A stretch of DNA of 64,000 nt. It comes from Paraburkholderia sp. CNPSo 3272 (GTDB lineage: Bacteria > Pseudomonadota > Gammaproteobacteria > Burkholderiales > Burkholderiaceae). The notes under the pieces were generated by a model that saw nothing but the letters and a program-made list of their open reading frames with translations, searched no databases and was not told the DNA's origin. The DNA is taken from positions 1-64,000 of the forward strand of contig NZ_JAMBPQ010000024.1 in NCBI RefSeq assembly GCF_024206495.1, read 5' to 3'. Of the stretch, positions 1-9,077 are shown one piece after another. The translations under genes were made by a program, and so were the position numbers. How positions within the stretch are numbered: position 1 is the first letter of the stretch; every line of letters starts with the position of its first letter.

Positions 1-509
1 ACATAGGCGAGCATCACCAGGGTGAGCCATTTGAGAAAGCGCGCATAGCTTTCGTAGGGCAGCGAAATCTGCAGGATGGCTGAGAATACGCCGATGGCAA
101 CGACGTAGAGATGCTCGGGGCCCGGAACGAGAAGATGGATCGCTGCGCCCATCGCGGCGAGATCCGCGGCGATGTTGATGGTGTTGGCCACAGCCAGCAG
201 CAGCACCAGCAGCACGACGAGCCATTTCGGGCCGAACGCGCGCATGTTCGAGGCGAGCCCCTTGCCCGTGACGCGGCCGATCCGCGCGCTGGTCATCTGG
301 ATGGCGACCATGAGCGGGTAGGACAGCAGGAGCGTCCACAGCAGCGTAAAGCCGAACTGCGCACCTGCCTGGGAGTACGTGCCGATGCCGCTGGGGTCGT
401 CGTCCGCCGCGCCGGTCACGAGGCCGGGACCGAGGCGCGACATCCATGAGCGTTCCGTGCGGTCAGTGACCGCGGTCTCAGGCTCGAGATTCTGCTGATC
501 GTTTGACAC
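1..509 (-). CDS. NRAMP-family divalent metal transporter (5' part only)
   Basis: The first ~169 residues of an inner-membrane NRAMP-type carrier, expected to import Mn2+/Fe2+ with protons. The gene runs off the left edge, so about 60% of the protein is missing. The GTG start at 509 has GAAGGAGA just upstream. After a polar N-tail of ~30 residues comes the helix-1 signature DDDPSGIGTYSQAGAQFG. The DPS there replaces the DPG of classical MntH, as in the NRAMP-like subgroup. At least three further hydrophobic segments follow, including a LVVLLVLLLAVANTINIAADL helix pair. Family assignment is firm from the signature. The exact metal is not deducible. Confidence 0.85.
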   Translation of the reverse strand, partial: MSNDQQNLEPETAVTDRTERSWMSRLGPGLVTGAADDDPSGIGTYSQAGAQFGFTLLWTLLLSYPLMVAIQMTSARIGRVTGKGLASNMRAFGPKWLVVLLVLLLAVANTINIAADLAAMGAAIHLLVPGPEHLYVVAIGVFSAILQISLPYESYARFLKWLTLVMLAY

Positions 510-802
510 GGGGCGGCTCTCCTTCTCGAGGCCGCAGCGCGGCGTGAGCCATTTCCGCAAGTCTTGTGCCGCATCGCTGAGGCAGATGCTGGCGCAGATC
601 GACTTCGCTTGCCAACCAGCCGTTCTCGCTTGACCGGTTGCGCGCTCGCGCTGACCGAGCCACCGGTGCATTCTTTTCAGGCTCGGCCAGGCACGCGGAT
701 GCAAGGCACGCGGGTTGCTCCTCTCGTACCTCCCATCGCGGACACTTCTCCCGCTCTTCAGGATCGCGTAACGGGAGAGAGTGCAAATAAAGGAGAGTTA
801 CC

Positions 803-964
803 ATGCTTTACTATGCGGTCGTTTTCCTGGTCATAGCGATAGTCGCGGCATTTTTTGGGTTCGGGGGCATCGCGGCAGGCGCGGCGAGCATTGCCAAGAT
901 CCTCTTCGTGATCTTCCTCGTGTTGTTCCTCGTCAGTTTGCTATACGGCTACAGGCGGCGTTGA
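803..964 (+). CDS. DUF1328 small membrane protein (YtjA-like)
   Basis: A 53-residue protein that is almost entirely hydrophobic: two membrane segments (about residues 3-22 and 28-47) joined by a glycine/alanine turn (FGFGGIAAGAASIAKI), ending in a basic YGYRRR tail. Length and the FGF-GGIAAGAA pattern fit the DUF1328/YtjA family of small inner-membrane proteins, common in proteobacteria and often linked to general stress responses; no reaction is known. The start is set by AAAGGAGAG six bases upstream. It stands alone, followed by a PRC-barrel gene on the same strand. Confidence 0.85.
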   Translation: MLYYAVVFLVIAIVAAFFGFGGIAAGAASIAKILFVIFLVLFLVSLLYGYRRR

Positions 965-1233
965 ATGGCCGTCGGTGTCCCGGACGGCCCGGGCTGCAAC
1001 GGGAGCAAGGCGGTAATGTGGTTAGTCGCTTCGATCACGGCATCGCTCTGTGCGCGCGCGAAAGCCCGTACGTTCATTTGCGGTGCTCAAGGGCGAGCCG
1101 GGCGCGGACGAGGCGTCGCGTTTTCTTGCGGGCGGAGCAACCGTTCTCCAAACAAGACACGACAATCGTTTCCAGGCGTGGCACGCGGCATGCGCTGGAC
1201 GTCATCGCAACTCTCAACCGAAAGGAGCGCAGC

Positions 1234-1707
1234 ATGACTATTCTTCATCCCCAATCAGGAGGCACCGGTGCACAGATCGTCGGCGGGGGCATCGGCGAAG
1301 GTCCAGGCCCGGAGATCATGGCCGCGGCCACGCTTGACGGCAACAAGGTGATTTCCGCTGACGGCGAACATGTCGGCAAGATCTCCGACATCATGCTCGA
1401 CGTGCGTAGTGGCCGCGTCGCGTACGCAGTTCTGGCGGAGGGTGGATTTCTCGGCATGGGCAACACCCTTCACGCGATCCCCTGGAGCGCATTGACGTTG
1501 GACACCAACGAGAAGTGCTTTCGTGTCGACATTCCGGCCCAGCGTATAAAGGACGATCCCGGCTTCGATAAGGATCACTGGCCATCAATGGCGGACTCCA
1601 CGTGGGGCACGCAGTTGCATGACTACTACAACCGCCGCCCGTACTGGCTAGGGACCGGGGACCTTCCGGGACGGGATCCCGGAGTGAACAATCCGGTGGA
1701 CGTCTGA
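1234..1707 (+). CDS. PRC-barrel domain protein
   Basis: A 157-residue soluble protein. Residues ~33-105 form a PRC-barrel (VISADGEHVGKISDIMLDV, then SGRVAYAVLAEGGFLGMG and HAIPWSALTLD), the same fold as the RimM C-terminal domain and photosynthetic reaction-centre subunit H. The tail is rich in Trp/Tyr/His (WPSMADSTWGTQLHDYYNRR), a pattern common in stress-inducible free-standing PRC proteins of Burkholderiales. The ATG follows AAAGGAGCGCAGC, so the longer open frame reaching back to 781 is not used. A strong terminator follows at 1769. The specific role is unknown; neighbouring small envelope genes suggest general stress adaptation. Confidence 0.85.
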   Translation: MTILHPQSGGTGAQIVGGGIGEGPGPEIMAAATLDGNKVISADGEHVGKISDIMLDVRSGRVAYAVLAEGGFLGMGNTLHAIPWSALTLDTNEKCFRVDIPAQRIKDDPGFDKDHWPSMADSTWGTQLHDYYNRRPYWLGTGDLPGRDPGVNNPVDV

Positions 1708-1768
1708 AGGCAGTGAGTTTTTGAAGTTCTTGGCCTTCTGAAAAACAATATTCTGTACGGCCACTCTT

Positions 1769-1803
1769 GGGCATCGGCTTTCATTGGCCGATGCCCATTT
1801 TTT
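1769..1803 (+). terminator. Rho-independent terminator after the PRC-barrel gene
   Basis: Perfect 10-bp inverted repeat GGGCATCGGC / GCCGATGCCC (1769-1778 and 1787-1796) with an 8-base loop, followed by A then seven T on the plus strand. It ends the 1234-1707 transcript. The facing gene (1946-2446, minus) is also convergent to it, but the T-run is on the plus side. Confidence 0.85.
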
Positions 1804-1945
1804 CGCCACGGCTCCCGAGTCGGCGCGCAGGAATTCCGTGTTGCCTATTTTTCACGGGCAGCAGGCCCTCGAAGCGGTCTCGGAGGCGTGGGCTGCGGGT
1901 GCCGCGAGCACTCAGGCGTGGCGCGATAGCGGCGGTGTTTTGCGG

Positions 1946-2446
1946 TTACGGGCTCGGAGAACGCCTGCGAATCAGGCTGATCTCTCCGTTACGCTCGAGG
2001 ATGGCTGCCTCGACGTCTTCTAGTTGCGTCGCATGGAGTTCCTGTCGGACCGTCTCAAGCACATCCGCGCGCGTGACGAGAGCAGCGGACATCTGGGCAC
2101 GGTTGAACTTGCCGTCGCGGTAGACCTCCCGCTCCACACCGACCACCAGCGTTTCCAGCCATCGGTATCGAATGCACAGCCATGCGAGCGCCCGATGCAT
2201 CAGCACGAGGACCAGCGACGCCACAAACGTCGCTACCGCCGGCGAGGCGCCGACGATGAAGCGGCTGAGCGTCGCGCCTAGCAGAATCGCGACCACGTAG
2301 TCAAAAGGCGAACGCTGGCCAAACGAGCGTCTGCCGGATATGCGGATGAGTGCAAGCGTGCAAACGAACGCAACAACTGAGCGCAATGCCATCTGCAGCG
2401 AATCGAGTTCCTTTCCGGCGCCGAACAGCGCAACGAGAATGTCCAT
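1946..2446 (-). CDS. YetF-like DUF421 membrane protein
   Basis: A 166-residue protein with three N-terminal hydrophobic segments (about residues 20-38, 50-66 and 68-88) and a cytoplasmic C-terminal half. The motif IRISGRRSFGQRSPFDYVVA and the following GATLSRFIVG match the DUF421/YetF family. So do the C-terminal strand EREVYRDGKFNRAQMS and the helical LVTRADVLETVRQEL block. The ATG at 2446 has GGGAGAG 6 bases upstream; the longer frame to 2656 adds non-conserved residues. The family is widespread in Bacillus and soil proteobacteria, with no proven biochemical role. Confidence 0.85.
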   Translation of the reverse strand: MDILVALFGAGKELDSLQMALRSVVAFVCTLALIRISGRRSFGQRSPFDYVVAILLGATLSRFIVGASPAVATFVASLVLVLMHRALAWLCIRYRWLETLVVGVEREVYRDGKFNRAQMSAALVTRADVLETVRQELHATQLEDVEAAILERNGEISLIRRRSPSP

Positions 2447-2808
2447 GATGCTCTCCCTGCTTACCCTTCGAATGGCCCCCTTGCTTTGCGCGGTCGGCGT
2501 CGGCCTTGAGAAACGGGTGATCGCGAAGGCGGACGTGTGGGCTCGGCATAGTCGGCCGTATGCGGGTTGCTCTCGATTGTCATGAGCGCGCCGTGGGGCG
2601 GCCGACGCGCGGTTTCTTCGACCGATGCGAGCGGCGCAGCGGGGTACTCGCGCCACTGCTGCGAGCGCGGAGCGGCGATGCGCGGCATCCTGGGCGGCGA
2701 CATGCGCCCGCCCCGGACTCTTGCAGCCGTACCGGGCGCTCCATCGCCGCGCGTGGGTGCCGGGTGGATCGACGAGAAGCCACGCCCGGCTAGGCGTGCA
2801 TGTTCAGA
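2447..2808. other. Intergenic region with no supported gene
   Basis: About 360 bases between the YetF-like start and a 24-codon gene. Short open frames cross it on both strands, but none has a good ribosome site or a recognisable product. It presumably holds the promoter for the minus-strand 1946-2446 gene. No clear promoter or repeat was picked out. Confidence 0.4.
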
Positions 2809-2883
2809 TCAATGCCAAAGCAGCGCGATGAGAATAATGATCGGAATCGGAACGCCAAGCAGAAAAAGAAGAATTGAGCGCAT
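2809..2883 (-). CDS. 24-residue hydrophobic membrane peptide
   Basis: A very small gene: ATG at 2883 preceded by GAGGAGG at ideal distance, reading MRSILLFLLGVPIPIIILIALLWH and then TGA. The whole peptide is one membrane helix with a positive N-terminal residue and a central VPIPI kink. Such single-helix peptides with MRSILLFLLG-type starts recur in soil proteobacteria beside stress genes, but I know no assigned function. The near-perfect ribosome site and strong hydrophobic bias support it as real. It lies just downstream of 2928-3902 on the same strand and could be co-transcribed with it. Confidence 0.65.
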   Translation of the reverse strand: MRSILLFLLGVPIPIIILIALLWH

Positions 2884-2927
2884 GTTTGCCTCCTCTCAGA
2901 TCGAAAAGTAGTGGGATTGCCGAGGCG

Positions 2928-3902
2928 TCAAAATTCGCGCATCCGGCCGCCGATCGTCGCCATCAGACTGGCGGAGAAGGCTCCCATGAGCAGCGAAATG
3001 AAGAGCCACAATGTGACGCGGACGGTGGCCCTGCGGACCGCTTCTACGGCTGCGCGCGCGGCGCGCTCCTCCGCATTGACCTTTTCCTGCAAGCGCGACC
3101 AGGTAGTCGTGACGCGCGCGCGCGCATCTGCCGGTGCGAGCCCGGTTTTCTCGGCCACGATGCGCGCTACGTACTCGGTGTCCTCGGCTGAAAGCGCCCC
3201 GCCCGCAGGCAGACTATTGAGGAAAATTCGCGCGATCTCCTGCTTCTGCTGCGCGGTCTCGAAGACCTGTTCGGCAGGCAAGGTATTCGGCGAACTCGAA
3301 GCACCCGAGGTACTCCCGGCAGCGGATGCGGTGGCGCCCGTCACCGGACGCAGCATGCCGTCGATCAGATAGCCCATGGGCCAGGTGCGGTATGCGGCCG
3401 GGGCGTTGCCGCGATTGAGGGCCGCAACTCCGCTCGCGGCGTGCGCTGCGTTCTGAGTGCCTGCACTCACGCCCTCGCGGGCCAGCCCGGACATGGCCGC
3501 GGCGAACAAGAGGGCGGAAAGGAGCGTGGCAAGCGCCCAGGCGAGAAAGCCATGTACGGTGTCGCGGAAGTGGGTTTCGTCTGTACCGATACCGGGCCAG
3601 TGCCGACGCAATCGCCCCGCGAGATAGCCGCCTAGACCGGCAGACATCACCTGCGTCACGCAAATCCAGATGACGGCCGCCACGCCGAACGTCTTTGCCT
3701 GCGCGCCGCTTCCAGGCCAGGGCGAAAGCGACGAAAGCCCGAGGCCCGTGCCGAGCATGAGAAGAATGAGGGCGAAGGCCGCCATGCCCACGGCTCCCGC
3801 CACGACAGCACTCCAGGAAACGGCGGAGCGTGGGCGTCCGTAGGGCGGCTCTGCGGCGCGCGCCGCCGCGACGTCACTTCCGAGTCGATCGATTTCGTCC
3901 AT
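2928..3902 (-). CDS. Conserved hypothetical membrane protein, four predicted helices
   Basis: A 324-residue protein of unknown function. After a polar N-tail (residues 1-28) there are hydrophobic segments at about 28-52, 72-95, 118-140 and 297-315. Between the third and fourth is a long loop rich in Ala/Ser/Gly, then a charged helical stretch (QQKQEIARIFLNSLPAGG ... EDTEYVARIVAEKTG). It ends in an Arg/Ala-rich amphipathic helix before the last membrane helix. A similar layout occurs in proteins annotated in rhizobia as PhnA-like, a label with no experimental meaning. It is separated by ~400 bases from a phasin gene on the same strand. Confidence 0.7.
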   Translation of the reverse strand: MDEIDRLGSDVAAARAAEPPYGRPRSAVSWSAVVAGAVGMAAFALILLMLGTGLGLSSLSPWPGSGAQAKTFGVAAVIWICVTQVMSAGLGGYLAGRLRRHWPGIGTDETHFRDTVHGFLAWALATLLSALLFAAAMSGLAREGVSAGTQNAAHAASGVAALNRGNAPAAYRTWPMGYLIDGMLRPVTGATASAAGSTSGASSSPNTLPAEQVFETAQQKQEIARIFLNSLPAGGALSAEDTEYVARIVAEKTGLAPADARARVTTTWSRLQEKVNAEERAARAAVEAVRRATVRVTLWLFISLLMGAFSASLMATIGGRMREF

Positions 3903-4312
3903 GGCTAACCCTCGTTTTGGTCGTAAGCCTGCATGCGATGCCGCGCAGCGGCAGGCGGTTCAGAGCGACACAGCACGAAACGTGCCGCACGCGCGAACGC
4001 CGCGGACCGTGGGAGGACGGGCAACCTGGGAACACTAAGGGCGAAGTGCTAACGCCCGTCGATTGCATGGAGGACCGAGAGGGGACCGCATCGCATTCTT
4101 TTCATCGCGAAGAAGTCAGGCGCCGCGCGTGGCGGCGCCGTGGACGCCCCGTGGACGGCCAGTGGCCGGCCGACGAAGACAGCCTTGCAGGGCGAGGCTG
4201 GCAGCGTGCCGGCGCGCTCGCGCGAATGTCTGGCCACACGTATTGTCCTGGTGGCCGAAGCGCGAAGAGTCTCGGTGCTCCTCCGGCCAGCATGGACCGC
4301 GTTCTTAACGAC
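3903..4312. other. Intergenic region with no supported gene
   Basis: About 410 bases between the phasin stop and the start of the membrane-protein gene, both on the minus strand. Open frames on both strands lack ribosome sites and family resemblance. The stretch presumably holds the promoter for 2928-3902. No terminator with a T-run is evident after the phasin gene. Confidence 0.4.
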
Positions 4313-4816
4313 TTATTCGGAACGGCGCGGCGCCAGGGCATCCCCGCGCGGGTCGACGATTCGGACTTCATTTTCCTTTGCGCCCGAATCGGCCGGCGGG
4401 CCGCTCGCCGGGACTATTGAGCTGACATCGGTTGCCGCATCCCCTAGCGCAGCGCTCAGCGCCACGAAATTGCGGTTCAGGCGGCCCTCGGTCTCGTTCA
4501 CTGCTTCGATGACAGCGTCCACCATGATCTCGTTGACGTGGCGCCAGTACGCGGCGGCTTTCGCAGTGCCTGCGAGCGCCAAGCTCGCCTGCAGGCGCCA
4601 TGCGGCGAACGGCGATCGCTCGTCGGCTGCTTCGAGGGCGACCGCCCGTTGTTCGTCGATCGTCGTATCGATCGCGCGGCTGTTGAGTTCGGCGATGCGC
4701 TGCGCCGTTCCCACACAGATCTGCACGAGCTCGCTCATTTCGGCTGTGAGCCAGGGCGTCTGCGCGGATTCTTCGCCAGATGCGGAGTGGGGTAACACGA
4801 TGATGCTTTCGGCCAT
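4313..4816 (-). CDS. Phasin-family protein
   Basis: A 167-residue, mostly helical protein. The middle (about residues 25-120) carries the phasin-like pattern LVQICVGTAQRIAELNSRAID ... FAAWRLQASLALAGTAKAAAYW, with regularly spaced alanines. Phasins coat polyhydroxyalkanoate granules, and family members also act as general stress chaperones. The acidic, proline-rich tail is typical. The ATG at 4816 is preceded by AAAGGAGTCGACC; the longer frame to 5104 reads into unrelated sequence. No PHA synthase genes lie nearby, so a granule role is inferred from the family only. Confidence 0.7.
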   Translation of the reverse strand: MAESIIVLPHSASGEESAQTPWLTAEMSELVQICVGTAQRIAELNSRAIDTTIDEQRAVALEAADERSPFAAWRLQASLALAGTAKAAAYWRHVNEIMVDAVIEAVNETEGRLNRNFVALSAALGDAATDVSSIVPASGPPADSGAKENEVRIVDPRGDALAPRRSE

Positions 4817-4971
4817 GGTCGACTCCTTTGCGGTTCGTCGTCGCTGATTTGCGATTCGACGCAGTTGCGGGTGCGGCATCTTCGTGCTGCGGTGCCGCAA
4901 CGTCCGTACCCGGCAATCCGCGTGGCGGAACGCCCTTTGCGCTACGGCTGATGACTGCAACGGAGGCTCAC

Positions 4972-5265
4972 ATGGCAACGAAGGCGACGGAACAAGAAAG
5001 CGCGGCTCAACAGTCGGAAAGCCAAATCGATAAAGCTGTCGAGGGGACCTTTCCGGCCAGCGATCCGCCGGCGATTGGCGGTGCGACGAGGATAGAAAAG
5101 ACACCAGTGGACAGTGCCCGGGAAGAGCGCATCCGGCAGCGTGCGTACGAGTTGTGGGAGCAAGCCGGATCTCCCGACGCTCACACCGACGAGTACTGGC
5201 ATAGGGCAGAGGCAGAAATTAATGCGGAAGAGCAAGACGGCACGGGCGAGCCCGGCTCGCAATAG
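4972..5265 (+). CDS. DUF2934 domain protein
   Basis: A 97-residue hydrophilic protein. Residues ~15-40 contain KAVEGTFPASDPPAIGG, a short motif shared by many small stress-linked proteins. Residues ~48-82 form the DUF2934 module: REERIRQRAYELWEQAGSPD followed by HTDEYWHRAEAEI. The ATG at 4972 is chosen because CGGAGG lies seven bases upstream; an in-frame ATG at 4951 lacks this. DUF2934 proteins are small soluble proteins of unknown role, common in rhizobia and Burkholderia. It is divergent from the phasin gene, with a shared promoter region of about 155 bases. Confidence 0.8.
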   Translation: MATKATEQESAAQQSESQIDKAVEGTFPASDPPAIGGATRIEKTPVDSAREERIRQRAYELWEQAGSPDAHTDEYWHRAEAEINAEEQDGTGEPGSQ

Positions 5266-5318
5266 CGTGTTCGGACCGGTACGGGCGACGACGCGCGGCG
5301 TGTAGCAGGGCGGCAGAA

Positions 5319-7985
5319 TCAGGTGCCGATTTGTTGCCGCAGATACGAGGCGGTGCGGCTACCTTTGTCGCGCGCGACTTCGGCTGGCGTGCCGCTCGCC
5401 ACGATCGTCCCGCCGGCGTCGCCGGCGCCTGGGCCGACGTCGATGACCCAGTCACTTTGCGCGGCCACGCGCATATCGTGCTCGACCATCACCACTGTAT
5501 TGCCCGCGTCGACGAGACCCTGCAACTGCAACATCAGCCGGTCGACGTCCGCGGGATGGAGGCCGGTAGTCGGCTCGTCGAGGATGTACAGCGTGTCGCC
5601 GCGCTGCGCGCGTTGTAGTTCGGTGGCTAGCTTGATACGCTGCGCTTCGCCGCCCGATAGCTCTGTCGCCGGCTGCCCGAGCCGTAGATAGCCGAGGCCG
5701 ATGTCGCGGAGTACACCTAGCGCGCGCATCACACCCGCTTCCCCGGCGAAGAAAGTGCACGCGGCGTCGACAGTCAGATCCAGTACCTCGGCGATGTTTT
5801 TATCGCGCCACGTGATCTCGAGAGTCGAGGCGTTGTAACGGGTACCGTGACAGGTCGAGCACGGTGCGTATACGCTCGGCAGAAATAACAGCTCGACACT
5901 GACGAAACCTTCGCCTTCGCAGGTCGGGCAGCGGCCTTGCGCGACATTGAACGAGAAGCGCCCGGCGCTGTAGCGACGCCGGCGGGCGACGGGCGTGTCG
6001 GCGAACAGTTTGCGCACGTGGTCGAAAAGACCCGTGTAAGTGGCGAGGTTGGAACGCGGTGTGCGCCCTATCGGCTTCTGGTCGACGCAGACAAGCCGCC
6101 GGACCGCCTCCATGCCTTCGGCGATATGGCCGCTCGTTGGCACCGCCGCGGTGATGAGCAGGGGGTCCTGATCGTCATCGTCCGGGCTCTCCATGCTCCG
6201 TCCCAACCGGCTCGCGACCAGTTCGGGCAGCGCCTGGCTCACGAGGCTCGATTTTCCTGAACCGGACACGCCCGTCACGGTCGTCATGCAGCCGAGCGGC
6301 AACGCGACGTTCAGCCCGTGGAGATTGTTGCGGGTGATTTTGGCGAGCCGCAGCCAGCGCTGAGCATGGCGCGGCGTGCGATCGACAGGTGCGGGCTGGG
6401 CGAACAGATGCCGGCGCGTCTGCGAGGCTTCGACCGCCGCGAGTCCCGCGGGCGGGCCGCTATAGACCACGTGGCCGCCTGCTTCCCCCGCAGCCGGACC
6501 GACGTCGACCAGCCAGTCGGCGCGCCGCATCATCTGCAGGTCGTGCTCGACGACGAACAGCGAGTTGCCCGCCGCCTTCAGTTCCTGCAGTGCGTTGTAG
6601 AGCGCTTCGCCATCGGCCGGATGCAAACCGGCCGATGGTTCGTCGAGCACGTACACGACGCCGAACAGTTGCGACGAGAGTTGCGTCGCCAGCCGCAGGC
6701 GCTGCAATTCGCCCGACGATAGCGTGGGTGTGCTGCGTTCGAGCGCGAGATAGCCCAGGCCCAGATCGATGAGCGTCGCCAGCCGTTCGAGCAGTTCAGC
6801 GGCGATGCGCTGCGCGGCGACAAGCTTCTCGCTGGACAGGTTCGGCGTGCGCCGGACATCGGGCGATGCTTTGTGCGCGGAGCCGCCGGCAGCGACCCGT
6901 TTGTCCACGGCTTCGCGCATCGCTCCTTTGCTGAGCACGCCGCCCTGGACGGTCGCCGTACCCGGCTGCGGCCACTCGCCGCGCGCGATGGGCTCCAGAA
7001 CCGCGGCGAGCCCTGCGAGCGGCAACTGGGAAAGCTCGCCAATATCGAGCCCGGCGAATTTCACCGAGAGGGCTTCTTTCTTGAGCCGTTTGCCGTGGCA
7101 CGCCGGGCAGACGCTGCTGAGCATATAACGCGAGACGCGCTTTTTCATCAGCGCGCTCTGGGTGTTCGCAAAGGTGTGCAGCACATAGCGGCGCGCGCCC
7201 GTGAACGTGCCCTGATAGCTCGGCTCGTCCTTGCGTCTGAGCGCGGCGCGGGTTTCTTTCGGCGTGAGGCCGGCGTAGACTGGCACGCTCGGCTGTTCAT
7301 CGGTGAAGAGGATCCAGTCGCGATCTTTCTTGGGTAGATCACGCCATGGCGTGTCGACGTCATAGCCGAGCGTCACCAGGATATCGCGCAGATTCTGTCC
7401 GTGCCAGGCTGGCGGCCACGCGGCGATCGCGCGCTCGCGGATGGTCAGTGAGTCGTCGGGCACCAGGGAGTTTTCGGTGACCTCATACACGCGGCCGAGC
7501 CCATGACACGTTGGACAGGCGCCTTGCACCGTGTTCGGCGAGAAGTCCTCGGCAAACAGCATCGGTTGTTTCCGCGGATAGTCGCCGGTTCGCGAGTACA
7601 GCATGCGCACCAGGCTCGACAGTGTGGTCACGCTGCCCACCGACGAACGCGCGCTCGGAGCGCCACGCTGCTGTTGCAAGGCGACCGCAGGCGGCAGCCC
7701 TTCGATGGCGTCGACTTCGGGCACGCCGACCTGCTCGATCAGGCGCCGCGCGTAGGGCGCGACCGATTCGAAGTAGCGTCGCTGCGCCTCCGCGTAAAGC
7801 GTGCCGAACGCCAGCGAAGATTTGCCGGAACCGGATACCCCCGTAAACACGACGAGCGCATCGCGGGGAATCTGCACGTCGACGTTTTTCAGATTGTGCT
7901 CGCGCGCGCCGCGCACGCGCACGAAGCCGGTACGAGCGTCAGCGGGCGCAGGCGCCCCATGCGGTTTGCTGCGAATAGCGTCCAT
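5319..7985 (-). CDS. UvrA2-type excinuclease ATPase paralogue
   Basis: An 888-residue ABC ATPase of the UvrA family. It has two nucleotide-binding halves: Walker A GVSGSGKSSLAFGT near residue 36, and GVSGSGKSSLVSQA in the second half. ABC signatures are LSSGELQRLRLATQ and LSGGEAQRIKLATE. Zinc-finger cysteine pairs are CPTCHGLG, CPACHGKR, CPTCEGEG and CSTCHG. UvrA scans DNA for bulky lesions; UvrA2 paralogues are somewhat shorter than UvrA (about 940 residues) and are often linked to resistance to DNA-damaging drugs. The start at 7985 places the conserved FVRVRGAREHNLKNV near residue 23. An upstream in-frame ATG at 8051 would add 22 non-conserved residues. It is a single-gene unit. Paralogue status is inferred from length and the SSGE signature. 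Confidence 0.9.
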   Translation of the reverse strand: MDAIRSKPHGAPAPADARTGFVRVRGAREHNLKNVDVQIPRDALVVFTGVSGSGKSSLAFGTLYAEAQRRYFESVAPYARRLIEQVGVPEVDAIEGLPPAVALQQQRGAPSARSSVGSVTTLSSLVRMLYSRTGDYPRKQPMLFAEDFSPNTVQGACPTCHGLGRVYEVTENSLVPDDSLTIRERAIAAWPPAWHGQNLRDILVTLGYDVDTPWRDLPKKDRDWILFTDEQPSVPVYAGLTPKETRAALRRKDEPSYQGTFTGARRYVLHTFANTQSALMKKRVSRYMLSSVCPACHGKRLKKEALSVKFAGLDIGELSQLPLAGLAAVLEPIARGEWPQPGTATVQGGVLSKGAMREAVDKRVAAGGSAHKASPDVRRTPNLSSEKLVAAQRIAAELLERLATLIDLGLGYLALERSTPTLSSGELQRLRLATQLSSQLFGVVYVLDEPSAGLHPADGEALYNALQELKAAGNSLFVVEHDLQMMRRADWLVDVGPAAGEAGGHVVYSGPPAGLAAVEASQTRRHLFAQPAPVDRTPRHAQRWLRLAKITRNNLHGLNVALPLGCMTTVTGVSGSGKSSLVSQALPELVASRLGRSMESPDDDDQDPLLITAAVPTSGHIAEGMEAVRRLVCVDQKPIGRTPRSNLATYTGLFDHVRKLFADTPVARRRRYSAGRFSFNVAQGRCPTCEGEGFVSVELLFLPSVYAPCSTCHGTRYNASTLEITWRDKNIAEVLDLTVDAACTFFAGEAGVMRALGVLRDIGLGYLRLGQPATELSGGEAQRIKLATELQRAQRGDTLYILDEPTTGLHPADVDRLMLQLQGLVDAGNTVVMVEHDMRVAAQSDWVIDVGPGAGDAGGTIVASGTPAEVARDKGSRTASYLRQQIGT

Positions 7986-8097
7986 GTGAACCGATCGAGG
8001 TTGAGCGCACTGCCTGGGCTGCGCAAACGCTAGTGCCCCAGCACGGGACATGCCAGCTGACGGGCCACGTCGTGACGATGCCGTGTGTTGCCCGCAG

Positions 8098-8994
8098 CTA
8101 CACGGCGCGCGCGATCTGCTCGCGCAGCCAGCGATGCGCGGGGTCGCGATGCGAGCGCTCGTGCCAGAGCATGCACATTTCGTAGCCGGGTACCTCGACG
8201 GGCGGTTCGACCGCGCGCAGCGCCGCGCTCTCGCGCACGAGCCGCAAGGGCAGCATCGCCACCAGGTCGCTGCGTTCGAGTACCGAGATGACAAAAAGGA
8301 AGTGCGGGACGGAGAGCACGACGCGCCGTGTGAGTCCGGCTTGCGAAAGCGTTTCGTCGGTGATGCCGCGAAATCCGCCGCCTTCGGGCGAGACGATCAC
8401 GTGCTCCAGTGCGCAGAACTGCTTGACACTCGGACGGCGCTTGAGGCGCGGATGGTCCGCGCGGCCCGCAAGCACGTAGTGCTCGGTGAAGAGCGTGCGG
8501 CGGCGCAGGTTATCGGGTGCGCCGCTGGTGGTATGGAACGCCAGATCGATTTCGCCCTGCGCCGCCTGCTTCGCGAAGCGCGCGGGCGCGAGTTCCACCA
8601 CGGCCAGGCGCGTATGCGGCGCGGCCTCCCGCAAGCCACGCAGCGCCGGCAACGCGATGGTGGACTCGCCATAGTCGCTCGCGGCCACGTACCAGGTATC
8701 GCGGGCGCTGGCTGGATCGAACGGGCGCTCGGGCGCAATGGCGCGCTCGAGCGACTCGAGCGCCTCGCGCAGGGGCTCGCGCAAGGCCAGCGCGCGAGCC
8801 GTGGGCTGCATGCCGCGAGGGCCTGGCAGCAGCAGTGGATCGCCCAATATCTCGCGCAGCTTCGCGAGATGCACGCTAACCGAGGGTTGCGAGAAGTTCA
8901 GGCGCCGCCCCGCGCGGGTGACGTTGTGCTCGGCGAGCAGCACGTCGAGCGTGACGAGCAGGTTGAGATCGAGGCTGCGCAAATTAGCGGACAT
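8098..8994 (-). CDS. LysR-family transcriptional regulator
   Basis: A 298-residue LysR regulator. Residues ~8-66 are the winged helix-turn-helix (LNLLVTLDVLLAEHNVTRAG, then LNFSQPSVSVHLAKLREILG). The remainder is the effector-binding domain with the usual two-lobe pattern. It is divergent from the quinone reductase at 9078 with only 83 bases between the starts, the standard arrangement for a LysR protein and its target. The inducer is unknown; control of the reductase gene is inferred from position. Confidence 0.9.
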   Translation of the reverse strand: MSANLRSLDLNLLVTLDVLLAEHNVTRAGRRLNFSQPSVSVHLAKLREILGDPLLLPGPRGMQPTARALALREPLREALESLERAIAPERPFDPASARDTWYVAASDYGESTIALPALRGLREAAPHTRLAVVELAPARFAKQAAQGEIDLAFHTTSGAPDNLRRRTLFTEHYVLAGRADHPRLKRRPSVKQFCALEHVIVSPEGGGFRGITDETLSQAGLTRRVVLSVPHFLFVISVLERSDLVAMLPLRLVRESAALRAVEPPVEVPGYEMCMLWHERSHRDPAHRWLREQIARAV

Positions 8995-9077
8995 AATGGC
9001 TGGTATTCCCGTTATTCATTTCCACTATAGCAGCGGGGAAGCTAAGCTGGGTTCGTACCAGATCAGGGAGCCCTCCT

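Noticed and set aside
2461..2703. A possible 60-80 residue protein on the minus strand upstream of the YetF-like gene
   Set aside because: No good ribosome site, proline/arginine-rich and without family resemblance; it would also occupy the promoter region of the YetF-like gene.
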